From: Providencia manganoxydans
GTDB taxonomy: Bacteria > Pseudomonadota > Gammaproteobacteria > Enterobacterales > Enterobacteriaceae
Reading direction: 5' to 3'
Length of the DNA stretch: 64,000 bases
NCBI RefSeq assembly: GCF_016618195.1
Contig: NZ_CP067099.1
Location: forward strand, 2,480,001-2,544,000
A program made the position numbers and the translations under genes. This document shows positions 1 to 8,920 of this stretch, piece after piece. The notes beneath the pieces are model-generated. The model searched no databases. It worked only from the letters and a program-made list of their open reading frames with translations, and had not been told where the DNA came from. Numbering within the stretch: position 1 is the first letter of the stretch; each line of letters opens with the position of its first letter.

Positions 1-118
1 CCTGTCTAGCTACAGAACGCCCATCTACTTTTACCGTTGAAGAGCCTGAAATAACTTGTGTTGCTCCATATTTACCATGTCCTGTATCCATATCATCTAT
101 GAGAATTATTGCAGACAT
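1..118 (-). CDS. PAAR-domain protein, 3' part outside window
   Basis: The first 39 codons of a minus-strand gene start at the ATG complementary to 116-118 and run off the window edge. The visible protein contains GHGKYGATQVISGSSTVKVD followed by GRSVAR, the pattern of PAAR-repeat proteins that cap the VgrG spike of type VI secretion systems and often carry a C-terminal effector. It lies 82 bp downstream of the DUF4123 gene on the same strand, the usual vgrG-adaptor-PAAR/effector order. Whether a toxin domain follows cannot be seen. Confidence 0.75.
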   Translation of the reverse strand, partial: MSAIILIDDMDTGHGKYGATQVISGSSTVKVDGRSVARQ

Positions 119-199
119 AATTTCACCTATTTTGGCTTAAAATCATCTTCATTAAGGTACTAAATAAGTATAAGAGTCATTATTTACTTCATAGTGACA

Positions 200-1129
200 C
201 TAATTACTAAAGCTAGGAATTTCAAAAAGCACGTCACTTGCTAGCTTAGATACACGATAGTCCCCAGAACCAACCTCACTCGCCAAACTACTTTTCCAAT
301 CCTCTGGCACATCTTCAAACCGATATATACGGTAAGTTATTAAGATGTAGCACAGCAGCATATAAGAGTGCTTATCGTGAATGCCATTGGCTTGGCAAAA
401 ATTCACCAATGCGTATGCCATTTCCCAACTGATCACTTGTGATTGGTCACTGTAATATTGGTCTAACTTCACGCTGTTCAGTGGCGGGCGCTCAAATGCT
501 TTTACAATCCACTCATCTAAGCAAAAGGATTCATCCTCATCGATAATCGAAACTCGCGCATTTAGGAAAAAGTAACTAATCCGCCGTATAAATTGACGCT
601 CAAACACTCCTTCAATATCCGCATATTGGCTAGCGGTGAACTTCATCAACTTACCGCTTTGTTTGACACTCTCAGGGTAACGGCGGCGCTCTAATTCAAA
701 ATCAGACTCTTCGTGCTCACCCCATAATTGCGTTTCCAGTTTTTTAATCGGCCCTAAAAATGTATGTAACCGCCAGTTATCAAACGTGCTGAGCACGTCC
801 CACACATTACGCGGGTCGTAATAACGCCAAAATACCGGTTTGTCTTGACCGGGGATCATCACCATCAAATATTTACGCAGGTGCTGGCGCAGTTCACGCA
901 TGGTGGCTTGGGTGTACACATAAATGCCCCATGGCGTATCTCGTTGGCTGAGCCACTTTCTCACCTCAGGTGTCGCTTCCACCAAATACGGCGCAAGTTC
1001 AGCAATCTCTGGCTGGATAGGCTCGCTGTACAAGCAGCTGGCAGGCGGATCGAGCTCTTCCAACATCGTAAAAATATCCGGTTCAGAAGCTGCATCGATA
1101 ATGGCATAGCAGGTATCTAATTTTGCCAT
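200..1129 (-). CDS. DUF4123 (Tap/TEC-type) T6SS effector adaptor
   Basis: Protein of 309 residues starting MAKLDTCYAIIDAAS. DUF4123 proteins are chaperone/adaptors that load a specific effector onto its VgrG. The N-terminal 130 residues carry the aromatic and acidic DUF4123 pattern, including FWRYYDPR near residue 100 and the following tryptophans; the C-terminal half is less conserved. An ATG 36 bp further upstream is open, but the chosen start overlaps the vgrG stop as TAATG and is preceded by GGAGGAGG inside the vgrG end, so translation is probably coupled. The PAAR gene follows. Family assignment is by eye and by context. Confidence 0.8.
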   Translation of the reverse strand: MAKLDTCYAIIDAASEPDIFTMLEELDPPASCLYSEPIQPEIAELAPYLVEATPEVRKWLSQRDTPWGIYVYTQATMRELRQHLRKYLMVMIPGQDKPVFWRYYDPRNVWDVLSTFDNWRLHTFLGPIKKLETQLWGEHEESDFELERRRYPESVKQSGKLMKFTASQYADIEGVFERQFIRRISYFFLNARVSIIDEDESFCLDEWIVKAFERPPLNSVKLDQYYSDQSQVISWEMAYALVNFCQANGIHDKHSYMLLCYILITYRIYRFEDVPEDWKSSLASEVGSGDYRVSKLASDVLFEIPSFSN

Positions 1130-3249
1130 TATTCCTCCTCCTCTTGGGTCTCTTTCATTGGGCAATGTGCCACAAAGGCGGCACCTGTGCTGGCAGCAGC
1201 TTTCAATACCGCTGGATTGGTGGCTTGTAAAATATCCCCTGGGCTGCCTCCTGAATTCAGGTTAATCGCAGGACCTTTAATATCAACGCCACCACTGTGG
1301 ATCACCACAAAACTACCACCGACTTTCAAGGTGATTTTACTGCTGCTTTGCAACGTGATATCCCCTCGCGCATTGGTGCTAATCACCCCTTGCACGGCTT
1401 CAACACTATCGCCCTCGATCGTGGTGTGCTGGTCACCATCAACTTTGCTCTGATAATTGCCCGTGGTTTTATGCGCTTGATTGCCTTCAACGGTGACAGT
1501 ACGGTTATTGGCGATCACCAGCTCATCGTCATGACCAATACTGGTGGTGCGGTCATAATTAATCCGTTCACCGCGCGAATTCAGGACATTAATGGCTAAG
1601 TTCTTCTGCGCATGCAGATAGATTTCTTGTTTGCCGTTATAATCCTCAAAGCGCAGTTCATTGAATCCCTCACCTTTGTGGGTTTTGGTACGAAACGTGG
1701 TGCGCGTCTTGTCTTTGGGTAAGTCTATCGGCGGACGATTTCGACCATTATAGGTACATCCGGTTATGATGGGTTTATCTATGTCATTGTTTAAATAGGA
1801 TATTATGACCTCCTGCCCGATTCTGGGGATCGCCATAAACCCAAATCCATCGCCGTTCCAACCCTGTGCAACTCTCACCCAACAGGATGCGCTGTGGTCG
1901 GGCTTTCCGCGTCTGTCCCAATGAAAATAGACCGTCACCGCCCCTTGTTCGTTGGTGTAGATTTCTTCCCCCGGCGGCCCCACTACCGTCGCGAGTTCAT
2001 TGCCATCGGCAGTCGGTTTATAACGGTACGGCGGTCGCCACTCTTGGGTGCTTGGCATAAAAGTAATGGTATTGGTCAATTGGGTGCCTTGACCGCCGCT
2101 GTTGTCGGCAAGCGGTTGTACGCCGTGGTGATGCGCAGTGACCACTTGCCAATCATCGTTCATCTTGCTGCTGGGGTGGTTGCTCAGCGAGAAAATTCGC
2201 CCCGGTGCCAGTTCGATACAGTTGCTCGAGGCCGTACCCACTTCACGGTTGTTTTGCGATTGCTCGTAACGAATTTGATTGAACACGTTGCCTTCGGCGT
2301 CGTCTTGAAAGCGTCCGTAGCTTTCAAACACTTCGTGTTGTTGGTGATTTTCACCCGTCACTTGGTGGCTCAGCGGGTGAGACGGGCGCAGTTGATTGTA
2401 ATCTTTATCAATACGAATATCGCTGCACAGGTTTTCTACATAACGCCATGCGGTCACCGTGCTGTCAGTGATATCGGTCTCCGATTGTGGGTTATAGGTC
2501 AGGTGCAGTCCCGCCTTCATCCCCAAATGGCGGTCGCTGTAAAACATCATCGAACCTTCCTCAAACCAGAAGGTGATGCCTTCTTCAGCCGCGAGGCGGC
2601 ACCAGAAATCGAACATCGTTTCGCGCTTTTGGGTAATATAGCGGCGTTCAAGATGCTCTTCGGGGTGATACAGCAACTTGTCGTTGGGAATATGCGCTTC
2701 CTGTAATAAGGTGTTGAGCACCTTCGGCACCGTGGTGTTTTGGAAGATGCGGCTGTCTTGTTTAAGGGTCATCACCCACATTTCAGGGCGAATAACAAAC
2801 TGATACCACGTCTTCACCCCGTCAGTATTTCCCTGCTCAACGCTCGCCAATAACCCCTCAATTTTTCGGGTGACTATCCCTTCTCGCATCACCGTGAGTG
2901 AGCATTTATCCCCCAGTACTCGCTTAAAATCGATATTGGGCAATGGACTCACCGCTTGAATGGTCAGGGTGAACAGTTCCGACAACCCTTCGTGCAAGTC
3001 AAATTGGGTGACTTGAAACGTGCCTTCGGGAAGATTGGCAATTTGACACGTAAATACCAACCCTGAATAAAGCTTACGATTGGCTATCGCCTCGTAGATA
3101 TCAATGCCACTCGCTTGAGGCTGGTTAGCGAGGGCCGAGCCTGATGGCACATCAAGGCGTGGCGGCTTGGTTTTATTCACTAACGATTGCCAGTGGTTCG
3201 CGGCTTTTTCCGCATCGGATAAGCTTTTTTGGGTATCTCCCACAAACAT
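1129..3249 (-). CDS. vgrG: Type VI secretion spike protein VgrG
   Basis: 706-residue VgrG, the trimeric gp27/gp5-like tip that carries effectors through the T6SS. The gp27-like part begins near residue 60 (LVFTCQIANLPEG) and runs to about 390. The OB-fold part follows, with the signature VYFHWDRRGK and SCWVRVAQGWNGDGFGF near residues 440-480. A beta-helix C-terminal region has repeated valine/glycine strands (VEGNQAHKTTGN, VDGDQHTTIEG). The start is supported by GGAG seven bases upstream. About 55 residues precede the usual N-terminus, an uncommon extension. The protein ends in an acidic EEEE tail whose codons supply the ribosome-binding site of the next gene. No sheath or membrane-complex genes are in the window, so this is an orphan cargo island or the edge of a larger cluster. 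Confidence 0.93.
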   Translation of the reverse strand: MFVGDTQKSLSDAEKAANHWQSLVNKTKPPRLDVPSGSALANQPQASGIDIYEAIANRKLYSGLVFTCQIANLPEGTFQVTQFDLHEGLSELFTLTIQAVSPLPNIDFKRVLGDKCSLTVMREGIVTRKIEGLLASVEQGNTDGVKTWYQFVIRPEMWVMTLKQDSRIFQNTTVPKVLNTLLQEAHIPNDKLLYHPEEHLERRYITQKRETMFDFWCRLAAEEGITFWFEEGSMMFYSDRHLGMKAGLHLTYNPQSETDITDSTVTAWRYVENLCSDIRIDKDYNQLRPSHPLSHQVTGENHQQHEVFESYGRFQDDAEGNVFNQIRYEQSQNNREVGTASSNCIELAPGRIFSLSNHPSSKMNDDWQVVTAHHHGVQPLADNSGGQGTQLTNTITFMPSTQEWRPPYRYKPTADGNELATVVGPPGEEIYTNEQGAVTVYFHWDRRGKPDHSASCWVRVAQGWNGDGFGFMAIPRIGQEVIISYLNNDIDKPIITGCTYNGRNRPPIDLPKDKTRTTFRTKTHKGEGFNELRFEDYNGKQEIYLHAQKNLAINVLNSRGERINYDRTTSIGHDDELVIANNRTVTVEGNQAHKTTGNYQSKVDGDQHTTIEGDSVEAVQGVISTNARGDITLQSSSKITLKVGGSFVVIHSGGVDIKGPAINLNSGGSPGDILQATNPAVLKAAASTGAAFVAHCPMKETQEEEE

Positions 3250-3668
3250 GTCGCTCCATGATGGTGATTTGGGAACCGCCTAGCCGAAAGACAAATCATA
3301 ATAAAATAATTATTAAAATTTAATTTATAAAAAATTAATCAATTAGTGATTTATTATTATTCAAGCTAAAATATGGCGGTAATTTAAGGTAACACTTTGT
3401 AAATACTCATGATTGATGTATTTAATATGATAGGAATATCAATTATTGTATAGTCATTGAAGCCATCCAAACATTTTGATTAATGAGAAGTGAAGCCTTT
3501 CATTCGTCACCTCATATTTAATCATTTAGTTAATCGTCTAGATGTAACTGGAAGTGTAGTAAGTATATCGCTTAATAAAAAGTAGGGCTCACTGTTATCC
3601 TACCTCATTATCATACTGGTCTGAGCGCATATTCAATAATATGCGCTCTTTTTATTTATAATAAATAA
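3250..3668. other. Intergenic region between T6SS island and murJ
   Basis: About 420 bp without a supported gene and strikingly AT-rich next to the GC-richer vgrG. It must hold the vgrG promoter. Its murJ-proximal end carries a strong plus-strand terminator hairpin (separate entry) although no plus-strand coding gene precedes it. No tRNA or insertion-sequence end was recognised. Confidence 0.5.
3623..3655 (+). terminator. Rho-independent terminator, possible sRNA 3' end
   Basis: A perfect 11-bp stem (GAGCGCATATT / AATATGCGCTC) with a CAAT loop is followed by TTTTTATTT on the plus strand. The minus orientation has no T-run, so it does not suit murJ. Both neighbouring genes are on the minus strand, so the transcript it ends is unexplained; a small RNA starting within 3450-3620 is one possibility. 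Confidence 0.75.
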
Positions 3669-5204
3669 TCAAATACTGTGTTTCTTAAAATCTCTTGGGC
3701 GGAAGCCTAATGCAAATAACGCTGCAAAATAGCTACCTGCACCAATGATCACCACAAATATTAAACGTAATAAACGCATGGCCATATTGCCTTGCTGCCA
3801 TTCGGGCATAAATTGCAATACTCCAAACAGTACAGCCGCCATAACTAGTAGCGCAATGATTAATTTAACGATAAAACCACGCCAACCTGCTAGCGGTTTA
3901 AAAATTTCTTGCTTACGCAGCTGCCAGTAAAGAACACCTGCATTGAAACAAGCCGCTAGACCTATTGAAAGTGCAAGACCTGCGTGCTTCATTGGGCCAA
4001 TAAAGGCTAAGTTCATCAATTGCGTTAAAATTAGTGTCACAATTGCTATTTTCACTGGAGTACGAATATCCTGACGTGAATAGAAGCCTGGCGCTAAGAT
4101 TTTCACTAAAATCATACCAGTAAGACCAACACAATAAGCCATTAGTGCATATTGCGTCATCAGCGAGTCATGAGCAGTAAATTTATCATATTGGAATAGT
4201 GAAACTGTGAGTGCTTCAGAAAGAATAGCTAGGCCAATCGCACAAGGCAGCGCTAGCAATAAACATAAACGCAACCCCCAATCCATTAAGTGACGATACT
4301 CTTGGTGGTTACCACTGGTAAAACTTTTTGATAATGAAGGTAATAAAATAGTCCCCAGCGCAACACCAAGTACCCCTGAAGGCAGTTCCATGAGCCTATC
4401 GGCATAATACATCCATGAAACTGACCCTGATTGGAGAAAAGATGCAAAAATAGTATTGATGATCAGTGAGATTTGACTGACAGATACCCCGATGATTGCA
4501 GGTCCCATCATTTTCATTACTCGCCAAACACCACTATCACGAAAAGAGAGTCGAGGTAGTACCAACATACCAATTTTCTTCAAATGTGGTAGCTGATAAA
4601 CCAATTGCAGCACACCTCCCACAATGACGGCCCAAGCCAATGACATCACTGGCGGATCAAAATAAGGTGCGGCAAAGGCAGCGAAGAAAATCATACTGAC
4701 ATTTAATAGTGTCGGTGCGAATGCCGGTACCGAAAAGCGGTTCCACGTATTTAAGATCGCCCCAGCCAGTGAGGCCAGTGAGATTAGAAAAATATAAGGA
4801 AAAGTGATACGCAATAAATCTGTCGTTAAGGCAAATTTATCTGCATCTGTTGTAAAACCAGGCGCAGTAACATAGATAACCCATGGCGCTGCTATCATAC
4901 CGATAATAGTCACAATCGCTAATGCAAGGGTTAACATCCCTGAAATATAAGCGACAAAGGTACGTGTTGCTTCATCTCCTTGTTGGTTCTTATATTCCGC
5001 TAATATGGGTACAAAAGCTTGAGAAAATGCCCCTTCGGCAAAAATACGCCGTAATAAGTTAGGCAGTTTAAATGCAACAAAAAAAGCATCTGCCGCTGCA
5101 CCGGCACCAAAGACTCGAGCAATGATAGCATCACGGATAAATCCAAGTACCCGTGACATCATGGTCATGGAACTTATCGCAGCTAACGATTTTAATAAAT
5201 TCAT
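3669..5204 (-). CDS. murJ: Lipid II flippase MurJ (MviN)
   Basis: Integral membrane protein of 511 residues, the same length as E. coli MurJ, starting [20 protein letters not shown]. MurJ moves lipid II across the inner membrane for peptidoglycan synthesis. The sequence shows the family N-terminus with [19 protein letters not shown] near residues 17-35, followed by about 14 hydrophobic segments and scattered essential arginines. An upstream in-frame ATG at 5255 would add 17 residues, but the shorter start matches the family. It follows rimJ on the same strand as in E. coli, but yceH and yceM, which lie between them there, are missing here. Confidence 0.96.
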   Translation of the reverse strand: MNLLKSLAAISSMTMMSRVLGFIRDAIIARVFGAGAAADAFFVAFKLPNLLRRIFAEGAFSQAFVPILAEYKNQQGDEATRTFVAYISGMLTLALAIVTIIGMIAAPWVIYVTAPGFTTDADKFALTTDLLRITFPYIFLISLASLAGAILNTWNRFSVPAFAPTLLNVSMIFFAAFAAPYFDPPVMSLAWAVIVGGVLQLVYQLPHLKKIGMLVLPRLSFRDSGVWRVMKMMGPAIIGVSVSQISLIINTIFASFLQSGSVSWMYYADRLMELPSGVLGVALGTILLPSLSKSFTSGNHQEYRHLMDWGLRLCLLLALPCAIGLAILSEALTVSLFQYDKFTAHDSLMTQYALMAYCVGLTGMILVKILAPGFYSRQDIRTPVKIAIVTLILTQLMNLAFIGPMKHAGLALSIGLAACFNAGVLYWQLRKQEIFKPLAGWRGFIVKLIIALLVMAAVLFGVLQFMPEWQQGNMAMRLLRLIFVVIIGAGSYFAALFALGFRPRDFKKHSI

Positions 5205-5294
5205 GATCGGTAGACTAAAAGAAAACAATCGTGTCAGTTTAACAGCGCGAAGCATAACTGACTACGATTGAATGTCAAAATCAGCTTTTACCTA

Positions 5295-5882
5295 TTATGA
5301 CTTGAGAGACTTCCATTTTTCATAGGTCAGTGCAGTTAATACGTGATCACGCCACTGACCATCAATTTGCAAATACTGTTTTGCGTAACCTTCACGTTCA
5401 AAACCAAGGCGGGCCAACAAATCACCGCTACGTATATTATGCGGCATATAATTTGCCATAATACGATGTATTCCTTGATGTTGTTGCATATAGCGAATCG
5501 ATTGTACTAGGGCTTCATACATCAATCCCTGTCCTTGCCATTTTTCACCCAATGAATAGCCTAAATAACAAGCATGGAAAGCGCCACGTAATACATTGCT
5601 GAAATTCGCGACCCCCATCACTTCATTTTCTTGGCTATCTAACAATAAAAAATGAAATGCATTACCTTGACGATGCAATTCTGACATCAGTTGTAAACGA
5701 TTATTCCAACTAGATGGATTAAAATGCGAGCTATCTCGGGTTGGCTCCCAAGGCTTTAAGAAGTCTTTATTTTCGCTGTAATAATCGGCTAATCGATAAC
5801 CATCACGCTCATATGCCAACCTTACAACCATTCTTTCTGTCACAAGACGTACTTTAGGCTCATTTGATCGATAACCAAACAT
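5295..5882 (-). CDS. rimJ: Ribosomal protein S5 alanine N-acetyltransferase RimJ
   Basis: 195-residue GNAT-fold acetyltransferase that acetylates the N-terminal alanine of ribosomal protein S5. The N-terminus ([18 protein letters not shown]) and the acetyl-CoA region around [13 protein letters not shown] (residues 110-125) match RimJ, and the length fits E. coli RimJ (194). It lies 90 bp upstream of murJ on the same strand and is divergent from mdtH, recalling the E. coli mdtH-rimJ-murJ neighbourhood. Confidence 0.95.
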   Translation of the reverse strand: MFGYRSNEPKVRLVTERMVVRLAYERDGYRLADYYSENKDFLKPWEPTRDSSHFNPSSWNNRLQLMSELHRQGNAFHFLLLDSQENEVMGVANFSNVLRGAFHACYLGYSLGEKWQGQGLMYEALVQSIRYMQQHQGIHRIMANYMPHNIRSGDLLARLGFEREGYAKQYLQIDGQWRDHVLTALTYEKWKSLKS

Positions 5883-6059
5883 CGTTAACCCTTATAAAAT
5901 TAAAATAACCAAAGACTGCACAACGATAAAAATGAAGCATCAAAAATAGGCAGGTATTACGATAAAAAAATATCATCTTCCTTTCTATATTCTACTGATA
6001 TTATTGATGAGAAACATTAAGAATCCTTCCTTGTTTGTTATTTTTTACAATGGTGTGTC

Positions 6060-7262
6060 ATGGCACAGGTGTCACAGGCGAGAAGCCTAGGTAAATATTT
6101 TTTACTCCTAGATAATATGTTAGTCGTTCTAGGTTTTTTCGTTGTCTTTCCATTAATTTCGATTCGTTTTGTCGATCAACTAGGTTGGGCTGCTGTTATT
6201 GTTGGTTTTGCATTAGGCATCCGACAATTAGTCCAGCAAGGGCTTGGTATCTTTGGCGGTGCTATCGCAGACCGTTTTGGCGCCAAACCCATGATTGTGA
6301 TTGGTATGCTATTACGCGCCAGTGGTTTTGCATTAATGGCTGTGGCTTACGATCCATGGGTGCTATGGTTGTCATGTATACTTTCTGCTTTAGGTGGTAC
6401 TTTATTTGACCCACCAAGAACTGCTTTAGTGATAAAACTGACTCGCCCTTATGAGCGTGGTCGTTTTTATTCACTGCTTCTAATGCAAGACAGTGCAGGT
6501 GCTGTTATAGGTGCACTTATTGGTAGTTGGTTACTTCAATATGATTTCCACTATGTATGTTGGGCCGGTGCTGCTGTATTTGTTATTGCCGCGATCTTCA
6601 ATGCTTGGTTACTGCCTGCCTACCGTATTTCAACAACGAGAACACCAATAAAAGAAGGAATGGGACGAGTCCTGAAAGATAAACGCTTTGTCACTTATGT
6701 TGTGACTCTGGCTGGCTATTTTATGTTGTCAGTGCAAGTGATGCTCATGTTCCCTATCGTGGTTAACGAGCTAGCTGGTACACCTACCGCAGTAAAATGG
6801 ATGTATGCCATCGAAGCTGCTATATCACTAACACTGCTTTACCCTATTGCACGATGGAGTGAAAAATATTTCCGCCTTGAACAACGCTTAATGGCTGGAT
6901 TATTGTTAATGAGTTTAAGCATGTTCCCTATTGGTATGACAAGCTCTCTGCATGTGTTATTTGGCTTAATTTGTCTGTTCTATTTAGGTACGGTAACTGC
7001 GGATCCCGCAAGAGAGACTCTCAGTGCATCACTCGCTGATCCTCGTGCTCGCGGTAGTTATATGGGCTTCAGCCGATTAGGGTTAGCTTTAGGTGGAGCA
7101 GTAGGTTATACAGGCGGTGGCTGGATGTATGATATCGGCCATCAATGGAATATGCCGCAATTACCTTGGTTTTTACTTGGTATTATCGGTTTTATTACCT
7201 TGTGGGCACTACATAAACAATTTAACCGTAAAAAAATTGAATCAGCCATGTTAAGCGGTTAA
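6060..7262 (+). CDS. mdtH: Major facilitator efflux protein MdtH
   Basis: 400-residue MFS protein with 12 predicted transmembrane segments, nearly collinear with E. coli MdtH (402 residues), which confers resistance to some quinolones when overexpressed. The conserved [14 protein letters not shown] loop between helices 2 and 3 (about residues 63-76) is the MFS motif A. The start [14 protein letters not shown] matches the family N-terminus. No strong ribosome-binding site is visible before the ATG. It is divergent from rimJ across a 177-bp gap. Confidence 0.95.
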   Translation: MAQVSQARSLGKYFLLLDNMLVVLGFFVVFPLISIRFVDQLGWAAVIVGFALGIRQLVQQGLGIFGGAIADRFGAKPMIVIGMLLRASGFALMAVAYDPWVLWLSCILSALGGTLFDPPRTALVIKLTRPYERGRFYSLLLMQDSAGAVIGALIGSWLLQYDFHYVCWAGAAVFVIAAIFNAWLLPAYRISTTRTPIKEGMGRVLKDKRFVTYVVTLAGYFMLSVQVMLMFPIVVNELAGTPTAVKWMYAIEAAISLTLLYPIARWSEKYFRLEQRLMAGLLLMSLSMFPIGMTSSLHVLFGLICLFYLGTVTADPARETLSASLADPRARGSYMGFSRLGLALGGAVGYTGGGWMYDIGHQWNMPQLPWFLLGIIGFITLWALHKQFNRKKIESAMLSG

Positions 7263-7375
7263 GGGCAATACTTTTGCTATCTAATCGCCTGTTAAATTAA
7301 ATTGTTTCCGACTGAAATTCCCCCGTAACGACAATTATAGGATAAGATAATAGTGTTACAGTAAAAGGAGCATTT

Positions 7376-7936
7376 ATGAAACAATTTATATTGGCTGCAA
7401 TGATTGGCTGTTTTACTTTACTCACAGGTTGTAGCCAGCTAACTGAGTTTTCTATTAGCGAAGGAACCATTAATAATTACCTAGCAACTAAGGTTAAATA
7501 CAACCACAATGTGGGAATTTCTGGCGTCGCTGATGCAGACATTCAGTTAGCTAATTTAAAATCAGAAATTGGTCGAACAGAACCGGGGATGATTGCCCTT
7601 ACTGGTGAAGCTACTGTCAATTTGGATTCGCTACTGGGTAAAACCAGCGCTAAAATTGAACTAACACTAACTGCTCGCCCTTATTTTGATGCTCAAGCAG
7701 GCGCGATTTACCTGAGAGAACTGAATATTAGTCAATATAAAGTGATCCCTGAAAATATGGATACCGCTATCTCAGCAGTGATCCCATATCTCAATAGCTC
7801 ACTAGGAACCTTCTTTGAAACTCAACCTGTTTATGTGTTAAACCCTGACAATAGTGCTGTTGAAGCAACCGCTAAAAAGTTAGCTAAGGGTATCGAAGTA
7901 AAACCAGGTAAGATAATTATCCCATTAGTTGACTGA
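7376..7936 (+). CDS. yceB: YceB family lipoprotein
   Basis: 186-residue lipoprotein with a signal peptide and lipobox LLTGC (lipidated Cys19), followed by a DUF1439 domain, as in E. coli YceB of the same length. The molecular function is unknown; the family fold resembles lipid-binding proteins. A good ribosome-binding site (AAAGGAG) precedes the ATG. It follows mdtH by 113 bp, as in the E. coli yceB-mdtH neighbourhood (there separated by grxB, absent here), and ends at a clear terminator. Confidence 0.93.
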   Translation: MKQFILAAMIGCFTLLTGCSQLTEFSISEGTINNYLATKVKYNHNVGISGVADADIQLANLKSEIGRTEPGMIALTGEATVNLDSLLGKTSAKIELTLTARPYFDAQAGAIYLRELNISQYKVIPENMDTAISAVIPYLNSSLGTFFETQPVYVLNPDNSAVEATAKKLAKGIEVKPGKIIIPLVD

Positions 7937-7968
7937 GCTCCATAAGTTTTTTCGATTGATAAAAGCAC

Positions 7969-8004
7969 AAAAGGCAACGGTTTTAACACGTTGCCTTTTG
8001 TATT
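7969..8004 (+). terminator. yceB terminator
   Basis: Stem AAAAGGCAACG / CGTTGCCTTTT with a nine-base loop, followed by a short T-rich tract. It lies 33 bp after the yceB stop and just before an ERIC-like repeat. Confidence 0.8.
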
Positions 8005-8012
8005 TATACGTT

Positions 8013-8140
8013 TACTCGTCATACTTCAAATTACAGTGTTGTTGACTACGCTCATTCGCACTAGTCACCTACCTAGTAGGCTCCTAGCGACTCACTCGCT
8101 TGTTGCCTAACTGCACCTCGAATTATTTAGAGTATATACC
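8013..8140 (+). repeat. ERIC-like intergenic palindromic repeat, copy 1
   Basis: About 128 bp beginning ACTCGTCATACTTCAAATTA and ending in GAATTATTTAGAGTATA. Internal TAGGCTCCTAGCGACTCACT resembles the reverse complement of the ERIC/IRU core (GTGAAT...AGGAGC). The same element lies in inverted orientation at 8769-8910, in decayed form at 17780-17906, and as its right end near 47610-47662. Such elements are non-autonomous, transcribed with adjacent genes, and can fold into long hairpins. Confidence 0.75.
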
Positions 8141-8182
8141 TATTAATCATCAAAAACTTTTGTGACAATAAACGTGACGCTG

Positions 8183-8728
8183 TCACTCAGACTCTAATTC
8201 ATCTCTCAATGCAATGACTGCATCTCGAGCAATTTGTGCCAATGTACGATAAAAGGCAGTTGAGGCATGAGCCTCCATTTTACCTAAAAATGTCCCGTAC
8301 CAACTCAGAATAAAGCTATCAAATAACTCAATTTGAGCCGCCGTTTCATCTTCTGCGGCTTGATCTTCAAGCCAAGAAGCCGCTAATAACAATGATCCAA
8401 ATGCATCCGTTCTTGCATTTGTTACTGTCATTCCACGTTCAACTAAAAATTCACGGATCTCAGCTTCTGCAATTTCAGCATCATAGTCATGGGCAAAGAC
8501 TGAAACGGCGGCTGTTTCCCCTACAAATAGAGTCTGATAGTCAGCCACAATCGCTTTCATTTCAACTGATTTTGCCATACGAGCCCATAACTCATCCTGT
8601 TCTAATGGCCATGATGCCTTTAATTTGTCTTGGGCGATCATCTCAAGCAATGGTTTCACCAGACTATCATCAGGAGAACGCTGAAATAATGTTCCTAAGA
8701 TACGGCAGACAATTGAAAATTCATTCAT
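8183..8728 (-). CDS. ycdY: YcdY, TorD/DmsD-family redox-enzyme chaperone
   Basis: 181-residue all-helical protein of the TorD/DmsD family (E. coli YcdY 184 residues). Members bind the twin-arginine leader or cofactor-free form of molybdoenzymes; E. coli YcdY has been linked to YcdX activity in swarming. The start MNEFSIVCRILGTLF is chosen because it matches the family N-terminus; a 26-residue upstream extension runs towards the flanking repeat and is not conserved. It sits next to ghrA as in E. coli, but ycdX is missing. It is enclosed by two inverted ERIC-like repeats. Confidence 0.88.
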   Translation of the reverse strand: MNEFSIVCRILGTLFQRSPDDSLVKPLLEMIAQDKLKASWPLEQDELWARMAKSVEMKAIVADYQTLFVGETAAVSVFAHDYDAEIAEAEIREFLVERGMTVTNARTDAFGSLLLAASWLEDQAAEDETAAQIELFDSFILSWYGTFLGKMEAHASTAFYRTLAQIARDAVIALRDELESE

Positions 8729-8768
8729 ATATAATCCCTGTTTTGCGATATGCGATAACCAACCCTTA

Positions 8769-8910
8769 CTATACTCTCTATAATTCGAGGTGCAGTTTAG
8801 CGGCAAGTGAATGAGTCGCTAGGAGCCTACATAAATTGGTGACTGCCACGAATGGACGTAGTCACTATCTCTTAATGAAAAGCGCTGCAATTTGAAGTAT
8901 GACGAGTATA
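8769..8910 (-). repeat. ERIC-like intergenic palindromic repeat, copy 2 (inverted)
   Basis: About 142 bp that reads, as reverse complement, like copy 1 at 8013. On the plus strand it contains AAGTGAATGAGTCGCT followed by AGGAGCCTACATAAATTGG, close to the ERIC core. It separates the 5' end of ycdY from the 3' end of ghrA, so read-through ghrA transcripts would contain it. Confidence 0.78.
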
Positions 8911-8920
8911 AAATAGTATA

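Noticed and set aside
1894-2706. 270-codon open frame antisense to vgrG
   Set aside because: It has no ribosome-binding site and no recognisable protein, and lies wholly inside a confident VgrG; long antisense frames are expected in this GC-richer gene.
5205-5255. Longer MurJ start
   Set aside because: The added 17 residues are not family-like and the shorter protein has the exact E. coli length.
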